A stretch of 64,000 nucleotides of DNA from Brachybacterium sacelli (GCF_017876545.1 NZ_JAGIOD010000001.1:2418001-2482000), one strand, 5' to 3'. Counted from the first letter of the stretch, positions 16,956-26,976 are shown. Notes: generated by a model not told the origin, from the sequence alone. Made by a program: numbers and translations.

Positions 16956-18481
16956 CGCCGCAGTCCAGCCATCCAGGCCTCGACGTCCTCCACGCGGCGG
17001 GGCGCGGCGGCCGAGAGGTTCTCCACCCCGTCGGCGGTCACCAGGACGTCGTCCTCGATCCGCACCCCGATCCCGCGCAGCTCCTCGGGCACCAGCAGGT
17101 CGTTCTCCTTGAAGTACAGGCCCGGCTCGATGGTGAAGACCATGCCTTCGGCGAGCTCCGCGTCGAGGTACATCTCGCGACGGGCCTGCGCGCAGTCGTG
17201 CACGTCCATGCCCAGGTGATGACTGGTGCCGTGCGGCATCCAGCGCCGGTGCCACTGCCCCTCGGGGGACAGCGACTCCTCGGCGGTGCCCGGCAGCAGG
17301 CCCCACTCCTCCAGCCGGCCGGCGAGGACCTCCATCGCGGCAGCGTGCAGCTCACGGAAGCGCAGTCCGGGGCGGGCCACGGCGAAGGCGGCGTCGGCGG
17401 CCTCGAGCACGGCCTCGTAGACCGTGCGCTGGGTGGGGGAGAAGGTGCCCGAGACCGGCAGGGTACGGGTGACGTCCGCGGTGTACAGGGAGTCGACCTC
17501 GACGCCGGCGTCGATCAGCACCAGCTCGTCCTCTCGCACGACGCCGTCGTTGCGCGTCCAGTGCAGCGTGCAGGCGTGGTCGCCGGCGGCGGCGATGGTG
17601 TCGTAGCCGACCCCGTTGCCCTCCGCGCGGGCGGCGGCGGCGAAGACGCCCTCGATGACACGCTCGCCGCGGGCGTGGCCCACGGCCTCCGGCAGGCGGG
17701 CGATGACGTCCTCGAAGCCGCGGAGGGTGGCGGCGACCGCCTCGCGCATCTGGCCGATCTCGTAGTCGTCCTTGACCAGCCGCTGCTCGCTGGTCGCCTC
17801 CTTCAGCGCCGCGTGCTCCGCGGCGGCCTCGTCCCCGCCGGGCAGGCCGTTCTGGCCCCGGATCTCCTCGACCATCGACTCCACGGAGGCGTCCACTCCC
17901 GGCATGATCGACAGCGACAGCTGGGCGCCGACGTCCTTGGCGAGGTGGTCGCGCAGCTCGTCGATGTGGCGCACCTCGATGCCCAGGCGCTGGGAGGCCT
18001 CGGCCACGGTCGGGCGGCGCCCCACCCACATCTCGCCGTAGCGGGCGTCGGCGTAGAACTCGGCGGTGTCGAAGCCCGCGCGGGGACGGAAGAAGTAGGT
18101 CGCCCGCGCGACCTCGGGATCCTCGGCCGTCGGCTCGACGACCAGCACGCTGTCGGGCTCCTCGTCGGTGCCCAGTCCCGCGTAGTACGCGAAGGCGGTG
18201 TCGGGACGGAAGGGGTAGTCGGTGTCGTTCGAGCGCACCTTGAGCACACCGGCGGGCAGCACCAGGCGTGTCGCCGGCAGGGACCGCACGAGCGCGTCAC
18301 GGCGGGCCGGGGTGACGTCAGCAGCCGCGCGGCGCTCCGCGTCGGGGACCGTCTCGTCCCAGCCGGAGGCGATGAACTCGCGGAACGCCGCATTGGTGGG
18401 GCGCTGACTGCGGGAGTCCCCGCGCGAGGCGAGGTCCTTGCTGAGGTCCTTGGGGCTGGCGTCGGTGTTCTCGGTGCTCAC
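16952..18481 (-). CDS. pepP: Xaa-Pro aminopeptidase (M24B)
   Basis: This 509-residue protein has an AMP_N-type N-terminal domain and a C-terminal pita-bread metallopeptidase. Metal-ligand motifs are visible in order: LIDAGVEVDSLYTADVTRT (two Asp), HGTSHHLG (His), TIEPGLYF (Glu) and GIRIEDDV-like GVRIEDDVLV (Glu). It removes N-terminal residues preceding proline in the cytosol. It is the first gene of the operon leading to mrp. Transcription starts in the 37-base gap shared with the divergent PHP gene. Confidence 0.92.
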   Translation of the reverse strand: MSTENTDASPKDLSKDLASRGDSRSQRPTNAAFREFIASGWDETVPDAERRAAADVTPARRDALVRSLPATRLVLPAGVLKVRSNDTDYPFRPDTAFAYYAGLGTDEEPDSVLVVEPTAEDPEVARATYFFRPRAGFDTAEFYADARYGEMWVGRRPTVAEASQRLGIEVRHIDELRDHLAKDVGAQLSLSIMPGVDASVESMVEEIRGQNGLPGGDEAAAEHAALKEATSEQRLVKDDYEIGQMREAVAATLRGFEDVIARLPEAVGHARGERVIEGVFAAAARAEGNGVGYDTIAAAGDHACTLHWTRNDGVVREDELVLIDAGVEVDSLYTADVTRTLPVSGTFSPTQRTVYEAVLEAADAAFAVARPGLRFRELHAAAMEVLAGRLEEWGLLPGTAEESLSPEGQWHRRWMPHGTSHHLGMDVHDCAQARREMYLDAELAEGMVFTIEPGLYFKENDLLVPEELRGIGVRIEDDVLVTADGVENLSAAAPRRVEDVEAWMAGLRR

Positions 18482-18518
18482 CCCTCGATGGTCTCACGCC
18501 GCGGTCTACCCTGGGCGT

Positions 18519-19376
18519 ATGAGTGAGCGCATCGACCTGCACACCCACTCGTCCTGGTCGGACGGCACGTGCGGTGTCGACGAGCTGCTGCGCCGCGCGG
18601 CCCGGGCGCAGCTGGACGTGCTGGCCCTGACGGACCACGACACGGTCGCGGGCTGGGCGGAGCTGCCCCGTGCGGTCGCCGCCAGCGGCGTGGCCGCGGT
18701 CCCCGGCATCGAGGTCTCCGCCGAGCACGAGAACCTCAGCGTCCACGTCCTGGCGCTGCTGGTGGACCCCGACGAGGACACCGAGCTGGCCGAGGAGATG
18801 GCGCGGGCCCGCTCCTCGCGCATCGAGCGGGCCCGGTCGATGGTCGAGCTGATCTCACGGGACCACCCGATCTCCTGGGAGGACGTGCGGGCGCAGGCCG
18901 CGGGGGACTCGACCGTGATCGGCCGCCCGCACATCGCCGACGCGCTCGTCGCCCGCGGCGCCATCCCCGACCGCTCGGCCGCCTTCCAGGAGATCCTGAG
19001 CCCCTCGGGCCCCTACTACGTGCCCTACTACGCGCCGTCCCCGGTCCGCGCCGTACGTGCGATCCGGGCGGCCGGCGGCGTGGCGGTGGTGGCGCACCCC
19101 GGGTCCGTGACCCGTGACGCCGATCTGCCGGTGGACCTGCTGGAGGAGATGGTGGAGGCGGGCTTGGCCGGGATCGAGGTCGGTCACCGCGAGCACGACG
19201 AGGCGGAACGCACGCGGCTGCGGGAGTTCGCCACGACCCATGACCTCCTGATCACGGGCGGCAGCGACTACCACGGCGCCGGCAAACCCAACCGGCTCGG
19301 GGAGAACCTCACGCAGCCGGACGTCCTGGCCGCGATCACCCACCGCGCGACGAGCACCACCGAGGTCATCCGTTGA
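18519..19376 (+). CDS. PHP-domain phosphoesterase
   Basis: This 285-residue protein is a PHP phosphoesterase of the YciV/RNase AM-like group. Metal ligands are visible: DLHTHSSWSDG (residues 5-15), LTDHDT, PGIEVSAEH, a His in IGRPHIAD, VAHPG and the C-terminal GSDYHG. Family members hydrolyse 3',5'-nucleoside bisphosphates or trim 5' RNA ends. The ATG at 18519 follows TACCCT (18507-18512) by 6 bases, which points to a leaderless mRNA. It is divergent from the peptidase operon. Confidence 0.88.
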   Translation: MSERIDLHTHSSWSDGTCGVDELLRRAARAQLDVLALTDHDTVAGWAELPRAVAASGVAAVPGIEVSAEHENLSVHVLALLVDPDEDTELAEEMARARSSRIERARSMVELISRDHPISWEDVRAQAAGDSTVIGRPHIADALVARGAIPDRSAAFQEILSPSGPYYVPYYAPSPVRAVRAIRAAGGVAVVAHPGSVTRDADLPVDLLEEMVEAGLAGIEVGHREHDEAERTRLREFATTHDLLITGGSDYHGAGKPNRLGENLTQPDVLAAITHRATSTTEVIR

Positions 19377-19414
19377 GTGAACCTGGTCGACCCGAGGTCC
19401 GCGGGCGTGGGGGA

Positions 19415-21052
19415 TCAGCTCTCCTGCGAGGAGCCGCCTGCCTGGCTGCCGCCGCTGCGGCCCCGGCGGGAACGGCGGCGTCGCTGTGAGGAGGCACCGC
19501 CCTCGGGCGTCGTCCCCTCGCTGACCACCTCACCGTTGACCCGGCGGGTGCGGGACCGGCTGCGGCTGCGCCGGGGACGCTCGGGGGCGGCCTCGCCGCG
19601 CTCGCCGCGGTCCTGGCGCTCCCCGCGGTCCTTGCTGCGGCCGCCGCGACCACCGCGGCTGTCCTCGCGACCTCCGCGCCCGGAATGGTCGGGGCCGCCG
19701 AGGTCCTCGATCTTCTCGGCGTCCAGACCGTCGCGGGTGCGCTTGTCCTTGGGCAGGGTCCCCTTGGACCCGGTGGGGATGTCGAGATCGGTGAAGAGGT
19801 GATCCGAGGTCGAGTACGTCTCCTCGGCCTCGGTCGACTCCAGCCCCAGCTGACGGGCGATGAGCCCCCAGCGCGCCAGGTCCTCCCAGTCCACGAAGGT
19901 GACCGCGGTGCCCTTCTTGCCCGCCCGACCGGTGCGGCCGGTGCGGTGCAGGTACGTCTTGTCGTCGTCCGGGCAGTTCCAGTTCACCACGTGGGTGACG
20001 TCGGTCACGTCGATGCCGCGGGCGGCGACGTCGGTCGCGACCAGCACGTCGATCTTGCCGTTGCGGAAGGCGCGCAGCGCCTGCTCGCGGGCGCCCTGAC
20101 CGAGGTCGCCGTGCAGCGGCGCGGCCGCGAAGCCGCGATCGGCGAGGTCACCCGCGACGCGGTCCGCCTGGCGCTTGGTGCGCATGAAGATGATCGTCAG
20201 ACCTCGCCCGCGGGCCTGCAGCACCCGGGCCATGACCTCGATCTTGTCGAGCTGGTGGGCCCGGTAGACGACCTGCTTGATGTCGGCCTTGGTGCGTGCG
20301 CCGTCGTTCGGGTCGTGCGCCCGGATATGGGTGGGCCGGCTCATGAAGCGGCGGGCCAGGGCCATGATGGGGCCGGGCATCGTCGCGGAGAACAGCATGG
20401 TCTGGCGCGAGGTCGGAACCGCCTGCAGCAGCTTCTCGATGTCCTCGAGGAAGCCGAGGTCGAGCATCTCGTCGGCCTCGTCGAGCACCGCGGTGCGCAC
20501 CTGGGACAGGTCCAGGTACTTCTGACGCATGAGGTCGATCAGGCGTCCGGGGGTGCCCACGACCACCTCGACGCCCTTCTCGAGGGCCTCGATCTGCGGC
20601 TCGTACGCACGGCCGCCGTAGACGGTCAGGATGCGCACGGGGCGTCCCGCCGAAGCGGCCTCGAGGTCCGTGGCGACCTGTACCGCGAGCTCACGGGTGG
20701 GCAGGACCACGAGGGCCTGGGGCTTGCCGACGGGCCGGCCGTCGGGGTTGTCCTCTCCGGGGGCGACCGCGGCCTGCAGCAGCGGGATGCCGAAGCCCAG
20801 CGTCTTGCCGGTGCCGGTCTTGGCCTGGCCGATGATGTCGCGGCCGCGCAGGGCGACCGGCAGGGTCATCGACTGGATCGGGAACGGATGGATGATCCCC
20901 TTGGACGCGAGGGCTTCGACGATGTCGTCGCGGACGTCGAAATCCGCGAAGGTCTGCTCGGGCGTCGCTGTCGTCTCGGGGGTGCCGGAGCTCTGCTCGA
21001 CGGCGGGGGAGGCCGACACGGCCTCTTCGGTGTGCGGGATGGTTTCAGGCAC
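19415..21052 (-). CDS. DEAD-box RNA helicase with RGG-rich tail
   Basis: This 545-residue helicase has the Q motif, AKTGTGKT (motif I, about residue 78), PTREL, TPGRL, DEAD written as LDEADEML, SAT (motif III), and the C-terminal motifs ATDVAARGIDV and HRTGRTGRAG. After about residue 450 the tail is low-complexity, rich in Arg, Gly and Ser with RGG-like repeats, probably an RNA-binding extension. Start is GTG at 21052. It corresponds in position to rhlE near whiB7 in mycobacteria. Roles in ribosome assembly or RNA decay are likely but not proven here. Confidence 0.93.
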   Translation of the reverse strand: MPETIPHTEEAVSASPAVEQSSGTPETTATPEQTFADFDVRDDIVEALASKGIIHPFPIQSMTLPVALRGRDIIGQAKTGTGKTLGFGIPLLQAAVAPGEDNPDGRPVGKPQALVVLPTRELAVQVATDLEAASAGRPVRILTVYGGRAYEPQIEALEKGVEVVVGTPGRLIDLMRQKYLDLSQVRTAVLDEADEMLDLGFLEDIEKLLQAVPTSRQTMLFSATMPGPIMALARRFMSRPTHIRAHDPNDGARTKADIKQVVYRAHQLDKIEVMARVLQARGRGLTIIFMRTKRQADRVAGDLADRGFAAAPLHGDLGQGAREQALRAFRNGKIDVLVATDVAARGIDVTDVTHVVNWNCPDDDKTYLHRTGRTGRAGKKGTAVTFVDWEDLARWGLIARQLGLESTEAEETYSTSDHLFTDLDIPTGSKGTLPKDKRTRDGLDAEKIEDLGGPDHSGRGGREDSRGGRGGRSKDRGERQDRGERGEAAPERPRRSRSRSRTRRVNGEVVSEGTTPEGGASSQRRRRSRRGRSGGSQAGGSSQES

Positions 21053-21118
21053 CGTTCAACTCTCTGATGTCGGATATGCCCTTCCATCGTAGCCCCCATG
21101 CCGCCCGGCCCCCCGAGG

Positions 21119-22738
21119 TCAGTCCGCGCCGCCGTCGCTGACCTCGGGGATCGGGCTGCTCGGGGCGGTCGGGGTGACGCGATCCTCGTCCGGCAGGCCC
21201 TCACCGGGTTCGACCTCCTGCTCGGAGGGGATCGGGGCCTCGGGCGTCTCGGCCCCCTCGGGAACCTCGAGCGCGGCCTCCTCCGGGTCCGTCTGCGTGC
21301 GTTGGATCGAGACCGACACCAGGCCCAGGCCACCCATGACGATGTCGTCGTAGGCGACGAGGTCCCCCGTGGTGCGGTCGATGTAGAGCATCCGCGCGGT
21401 CAGATCGAGCGGGGAGTCGCCCTGCAGCACCGGGGCGACGCCGCCCGAGGCGAGTGCCCCGCCGGTGGAGCCGACGGTCAGCCAGTCGGTGCCGGAGCCG
21501 TCACGGTCGAGCTCGACGTTCGAGGTGTGCATGTGGCCCGAGAGCACCAGCGGCACGCGCCCCTCGAGCCCTTCCGGCTGGGTCGGGTCGTGGATGAGGG
21601 CGAGGTCGACCGGGGAGTCGGGATGCGCCCGGTCGTGGTCGGTAATGGTGTCGCCGAGCTGGAAGGCGCTCGAGGCCACGGCGTCCTTGCCCTCCTGCCA
21701 GCCACCGGCGTCGGAGTCGTCGTCGGCCGCGAATCGCGGGTCGCCGATGCCCGCGATGGTGAGGCCTTCCCTCTCGACGACCTGGTTGTCCAGGACGGTC
21801 GCATTGGGCTGGGCGGCGATGGTCGCCGCGGCCGCGGAGCCGTCGTGGTTGCCGCTGATGTACACGTAGGGCACGTCCAGCTCACCGATCGCGCCGAGCA
21901 GCTCGTTCTCCAGGGGAGTCCCCCAGGAGACGATGTCCCCGGTGTCGATGACCAGGTCGATCGCGAACTGCGTGTGCAGCTGCTCGATGACGTCGTAGGC
22001 CTGTGGGTTGTCGTGGATGTCGGAGACGTGCAGGACCGTGACCAGGTTCTCCTCGCTGAGACCCACCGGCAGCGAGTCCGCCGCGATGTACAGCGCGGAG
22101 ACCTGGCCGACGAACTCCGCCAGGGTGTCGCGGTAGCCGCGGTAGTCGGCGACCGTGGCCTGCCCGATGTCGGCGACGTAGGCCGCCTGGGAGAGCAGGC
22201 CGTCGAACTTCGGCTGATACAGGGCGTCGGGTCGGAAGGTCACCGAGGTCACCACGACCGACACCCCCATCAGCGCGACGGCGCTGCCGCCCGCGACCAG
22301 GGCGCGACGGAGGCGACGGAAGGTGAGCCCGACCGCGAGTCCCGCCCCGGCGGCCGCGAACAGGGCGTTGAGCACCGCGTTCTTGGCAGCGGCCGTGGTG
22401 AGCGCCTCGGGCGCCGTCTGCGTGAGCTCGCCGAGACCCGCGTCGGAGTAGAAGAGCGCCTCGGCCTTGTCGATGTCCACGCCCTGCACGCGCGCCTCGA
22501 TCCGCATCGGGGCGACGTGGGTGTCGAACGCGACCTCACCCACCGGCGGCAGCAGCAGCACCGTCTGCGAGGAGAGGGCAGGGCGCAGGTGCACGCTCGC
22601 GGTCAGGGGGCCGACGTCGACCCGGGTCGCGGGGACCAGCAGCACGCCGACGATCGCACCCAGGATCGCGACCACGGCGGTGGTGGTGACGTGGAGCGCC
22701 TGCACCCGCCGGATCCGGCGACGGCGCTCACGGAGCAT
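21119..22738 (-). CDS. membrane-anchored metallophosphoesterase
   Basis: This 539-residue protein has an N-terminal TM helix (about residues 16-38), two more near 160-205, and a calcineurin-like phosphoesterase domain. The metal motifs appear in order: VSDIH, DTGDIV, GNHDG and GHMHTS. The C-terminal 60 residues are Pro/Glu-rich and probably extended. The active site is probably outside the membrane; substrate unknown. Its ATG overlaps the DUF3107 stop by one base (TGATG), giving tight coupling. Confidence 0.85.
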   Translation of the reverse strand: MLRERRRRIRRVQALHVTTTAVVAILGAIVGVLLVPATRVDVGPLTASVHLRPALSSQTVLLLPPVGEVAFDTHVAPMRIEARVQGVDIDKAEALFYSDAGLGELTQTAPEALTTAAAKNAVLNALFAAAGAGLAVGLTFRRLRRALVAGGSAVALMGVSVVVTSVTFRPDALYQPKFDGLLSQAAYVADIGQATVADYRGYRDTLAEFVGQVSALYIAADSLPVGLSEENLVTVLHVSDIHDNPQAYDVIEQLHTQFAIDLVIDTGDIVSWGTPLENELLGAIGELDVPYVYISGNHDGSAAAATIAAQPNATVLDNQVVEREGLTIAGIGDPRFAADDDSDAGGWQEGKDAVASSAFQLGDTITDHDRAHPDSPVDLALIHDPTQPEGLEGRVPLVLSGHMHTSNVELDRDGSGTDWLTVGSTGGALASGGVAPVLQGDSPLDLTARMLYIDRTTGDLVAYDDIVMGGLGLVSVSIQRTQTDPEEAALEVPEGAETPEAPIPSEQEVEPGEGLPDEDRVTPTAPSSPIPEVSDGGAD

Positions 22739-22959
22739 CAGCCGAGGAAGCCGACGCGTCGGGGCTCCTCGGTGGAGATCTCCGCGAAGGCGAGCTTCGC
22801 GCCGGGGACGAGCACGGTGCGGCCCTTGTCGTCGACGAGGGTGACGGGCGAGCCGTCGGCGACCGCGGCGCCGAGACGCTCGAGCAGCTCGTCGGTCTTC
22901 TCCTCGGACTCGATGACGATCTCACGGGGCGAGTGCTGGATGCCGATGCGGATCTCCAT
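22738..22959 (-). CDS. DUF3107 family protein
   Basis: This 73-residue protein starts MEIRIGIQHSPREIVIES and ends RRVGFLG, matching DUF3107, a small actinobacterial family whose M. tuberculosis member (Rv3208A, TB9.4) is also beside a TetR gene and a DEAD-box helicase gene. It alternates beta strands with one helix (EEKTDELLERLGAAV) and has no catalytic motif. Function unknown. It is probably the first gene in a short operon with the phosphoesterase. Confidence 0.9.
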   Translation of the reverse strand: MEIRIGIQHSPREIVIESEEKTDELLERLGAAVADGSPVTLVDDKGRTVLVPGAKLAFAEISTEEPRRVGFLG

Positions 22960-23016
22960 GGCGATGTCCTTCCCTCCGCCGAACAGGCGGGACGAGCAGT
23001 GCGGGGCGAGGGAAGT

Positions 23017-23679
23017 CTACCCGTCGGATCCGGGCCGTGCGGTCCCGTCCGCTCCCAGCACGGTGCCCGCGACCCGGGGTCTGCGACGCGGTGCAAAGCC
23101 GGTCAGCCCGTGCACCATGAAGGTCGTCATGACCTCGAGGACCTCCTCGCGCTCGGCGTCGCCGCCGGCCTCGTGCAGCAGGCGGGCGGTGGTCTGGGTG
23201 TCGGCGATCAGCCCGCGGCCGATGATCCGCGCCTGGTCGCTGCTCATCTGCCGGGAGGCGGCGAGCACCCCGGACAGCTCGATCGCCATCTTGTCGAGCA
23301 CCGCGTCGACCCGTTTCTGGACGGCCTCGGAGACCGACTCGTGCCCCGTGAACAGGCGCAGCGCGTTCTCGAGCGAGACCAGCTGGTAGAAGCGCTCGAG
23401 CCCGTGGCGCACGCGCTGGGGCGTGTCCCCCTCGAAGGAGCCGATCTCGCGCACCTCGCCCAGCATCCGCTCGGCGATGATGTCGATGACCTCGACGTAG
23501 AGCGTCTCCTTGGAGGAGAAGTGCTGGTAGAGCACCGGTTTGGTGACCCCGGCGGCGGAGGCGATGTCATCCATGCTCGTCCCCTGGAAGCCCTTCTCGG
23601 TGAAGACCCGGGTGGCGAGCTCGAGCAGCTGGGAGCGTCGCTGCGCACGGGGCATCCGGGGGGTGGGTGACGGCGACAT
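23017..23679 (-). CDS. TetR-family transcriptional regulator
   Basis: This 220-residue regulator has an N-terminal HTH (about residues 12-60) with the TetR pattern RVFTEKGFQGTSMDDIASAA and VTKPVLYQHFSSKETLY. The C-terminal ligand domain is typical of the group next to DUF3107 (Rv3208-like). The frame is open far upstream because it is antisense to adnA, so the start was set at the ATG at 23679, with GAGGAGG upstream at 23688-23694 (reverse strand). An internal Met at residue 9 is also possible. It is divergent from adnA with a 111-base gap, so it could affect the recombination operon, but no operator was recognised. Confidence 0.88.
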   Translation of the reverse strand: MSPSPTPRMPRAQRRSQLLELATRVFTEKGFQGTSMDDIASAAGVTKPVLYQHFSSKETLYVEVIDIIAERMLGEVREIGSFEGDTPQRVRHGLERFYQLVSLENALRLFTGHESVSEAVQKRVDAVLDKMAIELSGVLAASRQMSSDQARIIGRGLIADTQTTARLLHEAGGDAEREEVLEVMTTFMVHGLTGFAPRRRPRVAGTVLGADGTARPGSDG

Positions 23680-23790
23680 GGCGTCGGCCTCCTCGCAGAT
23701 GACGGGGCGCTGTGATCCCCCGCACTCTACCGCCCCGTCTCCGCCGCGCTCCCGGCTTCGCCCGTCTCCCCGGTGAGGTGCAATAGGGGT

Positions 23791-26700
23791 ATGCGAGGCG
23801 ACGGGACCGGAACGGGCGAGGGGATCCGTCTGCTCGGACCCGACCTCGCCGCGCTGCCGCCGGTGCTGGAGCCGGACACGCTGGATCTCCGCCAGCGCAC
23901 GGCGCGGGACCTGGTCATGGCCGGGTCGGACGTGCTCGTGCACGGCGGACCGGGCAGCGGACGCACCGCGTTGGCCCTCGCTGCCGCGGCCGGTGCCGGG
24001 CCCGGCACGCTGCTGCTGGCCCCGCGCCGGCCGGCCGCCGGACGCCTGCGCGACGCCCTCGCCGTCCACGGCGCCGGCGAGGTCCGGGCGATGACGCCGC
24101 CGGCCCTGGGGCATGCCCTGCTGCGCGCCGACGCCCTCTCCCGCGGGCTCGGCGAGCCCACCCTGGTCACCGGCGCGGAACAGGACGCCCTGCTCGCCGA
24201 GCTGATCGCCGACCGGGAGACCTGGGCACTCGAGGTCGACCCCGGCGCCCGCACCCTGCCCGGCTTCCGCACCGAGCTGCGCGACCTCGTCACCCGTGCC
24301 ACGGAGCTGGGCCTGACCCCGGGCGACCTCGAGGAGCTGGGTCGCGAGCGGGCCCGGCCCGCCTGGCACGATGCCGCCGCGATCCTGCGCGACTATCTCG
24401 GAGTGCTGGACCTCGAGGCCTCCGCCGCCCTCGACGCCGGTCCCCGCCTCGACTCCGGGGGCCTGGTCCGCCGCGCGGCCCGCCTGCTTGAGGACCCCCG
24501 CACCCCGGCCCCCTTCCGCACCGTGGTGGTCGACGATGCCCAGGACCTCACCTCCGCAGGCATCGCGCTGGTGGCCGCGCTCGCCGCCTCCGGGGCGACG
24601 GTGATGATCTGCAGCTGCCCCGACGCCGCCGTCGACACCTTCCGCGGTGCCCTCCCGGACGCGGCGGACCGGCTGCGCACACTGCTGCGCCGCCCCGTCT
24701 CCGAGGTGACCCTGGACGGCGCCCCCGCCGCCGCCCCGGGGATCATCGCAGCCGTCGACGCCCTGCGCGGACGGCTCCCGCTGGCGGGATCGAGCATCGA
24801 CTCGCGCCGTCCGCGCACCGAGGCGGGCCCGGGACTGGCGGTGCTGCGGGCGGAGGACCCCCTCGACGAGGCCCGCCTGATCGGCTCCGCCCTGCGCGAC
24901 CTCCACCACCGCGAGGGCGTGGCCTATGACGACATGGCGGTGGTATGCCGCTCCGGCGCCGCCGTCGCGGACGTGGCCGACCTGCTCTCCCGCACCGGTC
25001 TGCCCGTGCGCACGCCCCGTCGGCCGCAGCCGCTGCGCGAGGTCCCCGCGATCGCCGACCTGCTGACGATCCTCGAGCTGGGCTGTGCCGAGGAGGGTGA
25101 GATGGTGGATCCGCAGGTCGCCTCCGAGCTGCTGCGGGGCCCCTTCGGCGACGCCGACACCCTTCGCCTGCGCCGCATCCGCCGCCTGCTGCTGGGTGCC
25201 CGTCGCGCGGCTGATCCGGACACGGAGACGCCCAGCGAACAGCTGCTCGCCCGTGCGCTGGTGGACGAGGAGGTCCCCGGACTGCCCCCGGAGGGCGCGC
25301 GCGACCGCGCCGCCGCCCCCGTGCACCGGCTGCGGGCCATGATCCGGTCCGTGCGGGAGCACCGCGAGGACGATGCCGAACAGGTGCTCTGGCACGCCTG
25401 GGACGCCTCCGGGCTCGCCGGGGGCTGGCGACGCGCCGCCCTCGGTGCCCCCGGGGACGTCGACGGGGCCCGCTCGCGGCTGGCCGGCACCCGGCTGGAC
25501 GCCCTGCTCGAGCTGTTCGCGGCGGCAGAGCGCCTCACCGACCGCCGCCCCGGTGCCGGGGCACTGGACCTCGTGGAGCAGACCCGTGCCCAGGCCGTCG
25601 TCGAGGACACGCTCGCCCCGGCCGCGGCGCCCCGCGGACGTCTCGCCGTGCTGACCCCCGCGCAGCTCGCCGGTGAGCAGCGCGACACCGTCGTGCTCGC
25701 CCGTCTCCAGGAGGGGACCTGGCCGGACCTGCGGCTGCGCTCGACGCTGTTCGGTGCCGCCGAGCTCTCGCTGCTCGGCGGCGCCCGCTCCGGCACCGAG
25801 CTGCCCGCCGACCCCGAGTCGCTGCGGGCGCTGCAGCGCGAGCAGGTGATCGCCGACGAGCTGCGCCTCGCCGTGAGTGCCCTGGCGCGCGCCCGCACCC
25901 GCGTGCTGGTGACCGCCGTCGAGGACGAGCAGCTCGAGCCCTCCGCGCTGCACGAGGCGCTCGCCGCGCTCGCCGAGGGGGCGGGGGAGCCGTGGATCAC
26001 CCTGGAGGCCCTCCGGCAGGACCCGGGTCCCGCACCCGACGTGCGACGCCTGGTCGCCGCGCTGCGCCGCCGCCTGCGCGAGGACGACCCCCGCCGCTCC
26101 CGCGAGGCCGCCCTCGCCCTGGACGCGCTGGCCCGGGCCGACGCTCCGGGCACCGACCCGGAGCGCTGGTACCACCAGGACCCCAGCAGCACCGAGCCTC
26201 TCCACGACGCGGGCGCGACCATCGCCCTGTCCCCGTCGGCCCTCGAACGTGCCGTGGACTGCCCGCAGTCCTGGCTGATGGAGCGCGCCGGGGGCACCCG
26301 CACCGGCGGCCCCGCCCAGCTCATCGGCACCGCCCTGCATCACCTCGCCCAGATCCATCCGCACGGCCCCGAGGGTGACCCCGAGGACCTGCTCGGCGAG
26401 CTGCACACACTGCTGCGCTCGGTCCCGGGCACCGACACCTGGTCCGGGCGCCGCCGGGTGCGGCGCGCCGAGGACGCGACCCTTCTGCTGGCCGAGCACC
26501 TGCGCACCACCGGCGAGCCGCTCGCCGTCGAGGCACCTTTCGAGGTCGACCTCGGCCGGGTGCGGCTGCGCGGCAGCATCGACCGGATCGAGGGCGACGC
26601 GACCGGCCTGCGGGTGGTGGACCTCAAGTCCGGCAGGACGCCGAAGTCCGCGGCCGCGGCCGAGGGCGACCTGCAGCTGGCCGCCTATCAGGCCGCCGTG

Positions 26701-26976
26701 CGGGAGGGCGCGCTGAGCGAGGAGCTCGGCGAGGACGCCCCGGAGCGGCTGGGCGGCGCCCAGCTGGTGTACGTCGGCACCGGCGCGAAGAAGGCGGCCG
26801 TGCGCAGCCAGGGCGCCCTGTCGCGCGCCGAGGACCCCGCCTGGTTCGACGACCTCGTCACCCAGGTCTCCCAGGAGGTCTCCGGCCGGCAGGTCACCGC
26901 GCGACTGAACGCCCACTGCTCCCACTGCGCGGTGCGCAGCAGCTGCCCGCTGCAGCCCGAAGGAGACCAGCTGTGA
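23791..26976 (+). CDS. adnA: AdnA-like subunit of the DSB-resecting helicase-nuclease
   Basis: AdnA and AdnB form the actinobacterial heterodimer that resects double-strand breaks. This 1061-residue protein has an N-terminal UvrD-like motor and a C-terminal RecB/AddB-type nuclease. Walker A reads GGPGSGRT (52-59), with Arg58 in place of the essential Lys, and motif II reads DDAQD (248-252) rather than DExQD. So the motor is probably inactive, consistent with the known minor role of the AdnA motor. The nuclease keeps the catalytic D944-x-K946 and carries Cys824, Cys1043, Cys1046 and Cys1052 (C-xn-C-x2-C-x5-C), the AddB-type 4Fe-4S pattern. TGCAAT ends 6 bases before the ATG. The stop overlaps the adnB GTG. 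Confidence 0.88.
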   Translation: MRGDGTGTGEGIRLLGPDLAALPPVLEPDTLDLRQRTARDLVMAGSDVLVHGGPGSGRTALALAAAAGAGPGTLLLAPRRPAAGRLRDALAVHGAGEVRAMTPPALGHALLRADALSRGLGEPTLVTGAEQDALLAELIADRETWALEVDPGARTLPGFRTELRDLVTRATELGLTPGDLEELGRERARPAWHDAAAILRDYLGVLDLEASAALDAGPRLDSGGLVRRAARLLEDPRTPAPFRTVVVDDAQDLTSAGIALVAALAASGATVMICSCPDAAVDTFRGALPDAADRLRTLLRRPVSEVTLDGAPAAAPGIIAAVDALRGRLPLAGSSIDSRRPRTEAGPGLAVLRAEDPLDEARLIGSALRDLHHREGVAYDDMAVVCRSGAAVADVADLLSRTGLPVRTPRRPQPLREVPAIADLLTILELGCAEEGEMVDPQVASELLRGPFGDADTLRLRRIRRLLLGARRAADPDTETPSEQLLARALVDEEVPGLPPEGARDRAAAPVHRLRAMIRSVREHREDDAEQVLWHAWDASGLAGGWRRAALGAPGDVDGARSRLAGTRLDALLELFAAAERLTDRRPGAGALDLVEQTRAQAVVEDTLAPAAAPRGRLAVLTPAQLAGEQRDTVVLARLQEGTWPDLRLRSTLFGAAELSLLGGARSGTELPADPESLRALQREQVIADELRLAVSALARARTRVLVTAVEDEQLEPSALHEALAALAEGAGEPWITLEALRQDPGPAPDVRRLVAALRRRLREDDPRRSREAALALDALARADAPGTDPERWYHQDPSSTEPLHDAGATIALSPSALERAVDCPQSWLMERAGGTRTGGPAQLIGTALHHLAQIHPHGPEGDPEDLLGELHTLLRSVPGTDTWSGRRRVRRAEDATLLLAEHLRTTGEPLAVEAPFEVDLGRVRLRGSIDRIEGDATGLRVVDLKSGRTPKSAAAAEGDLQLAAYQAAVREGALSEELGEDAPERLGGAQLVYVGTGAKKAAVRSQGALSRAEDPAWFDDLVTQVSQEVSGRQVTARLNAHCSHCAVRSSCPLQPEGDQL

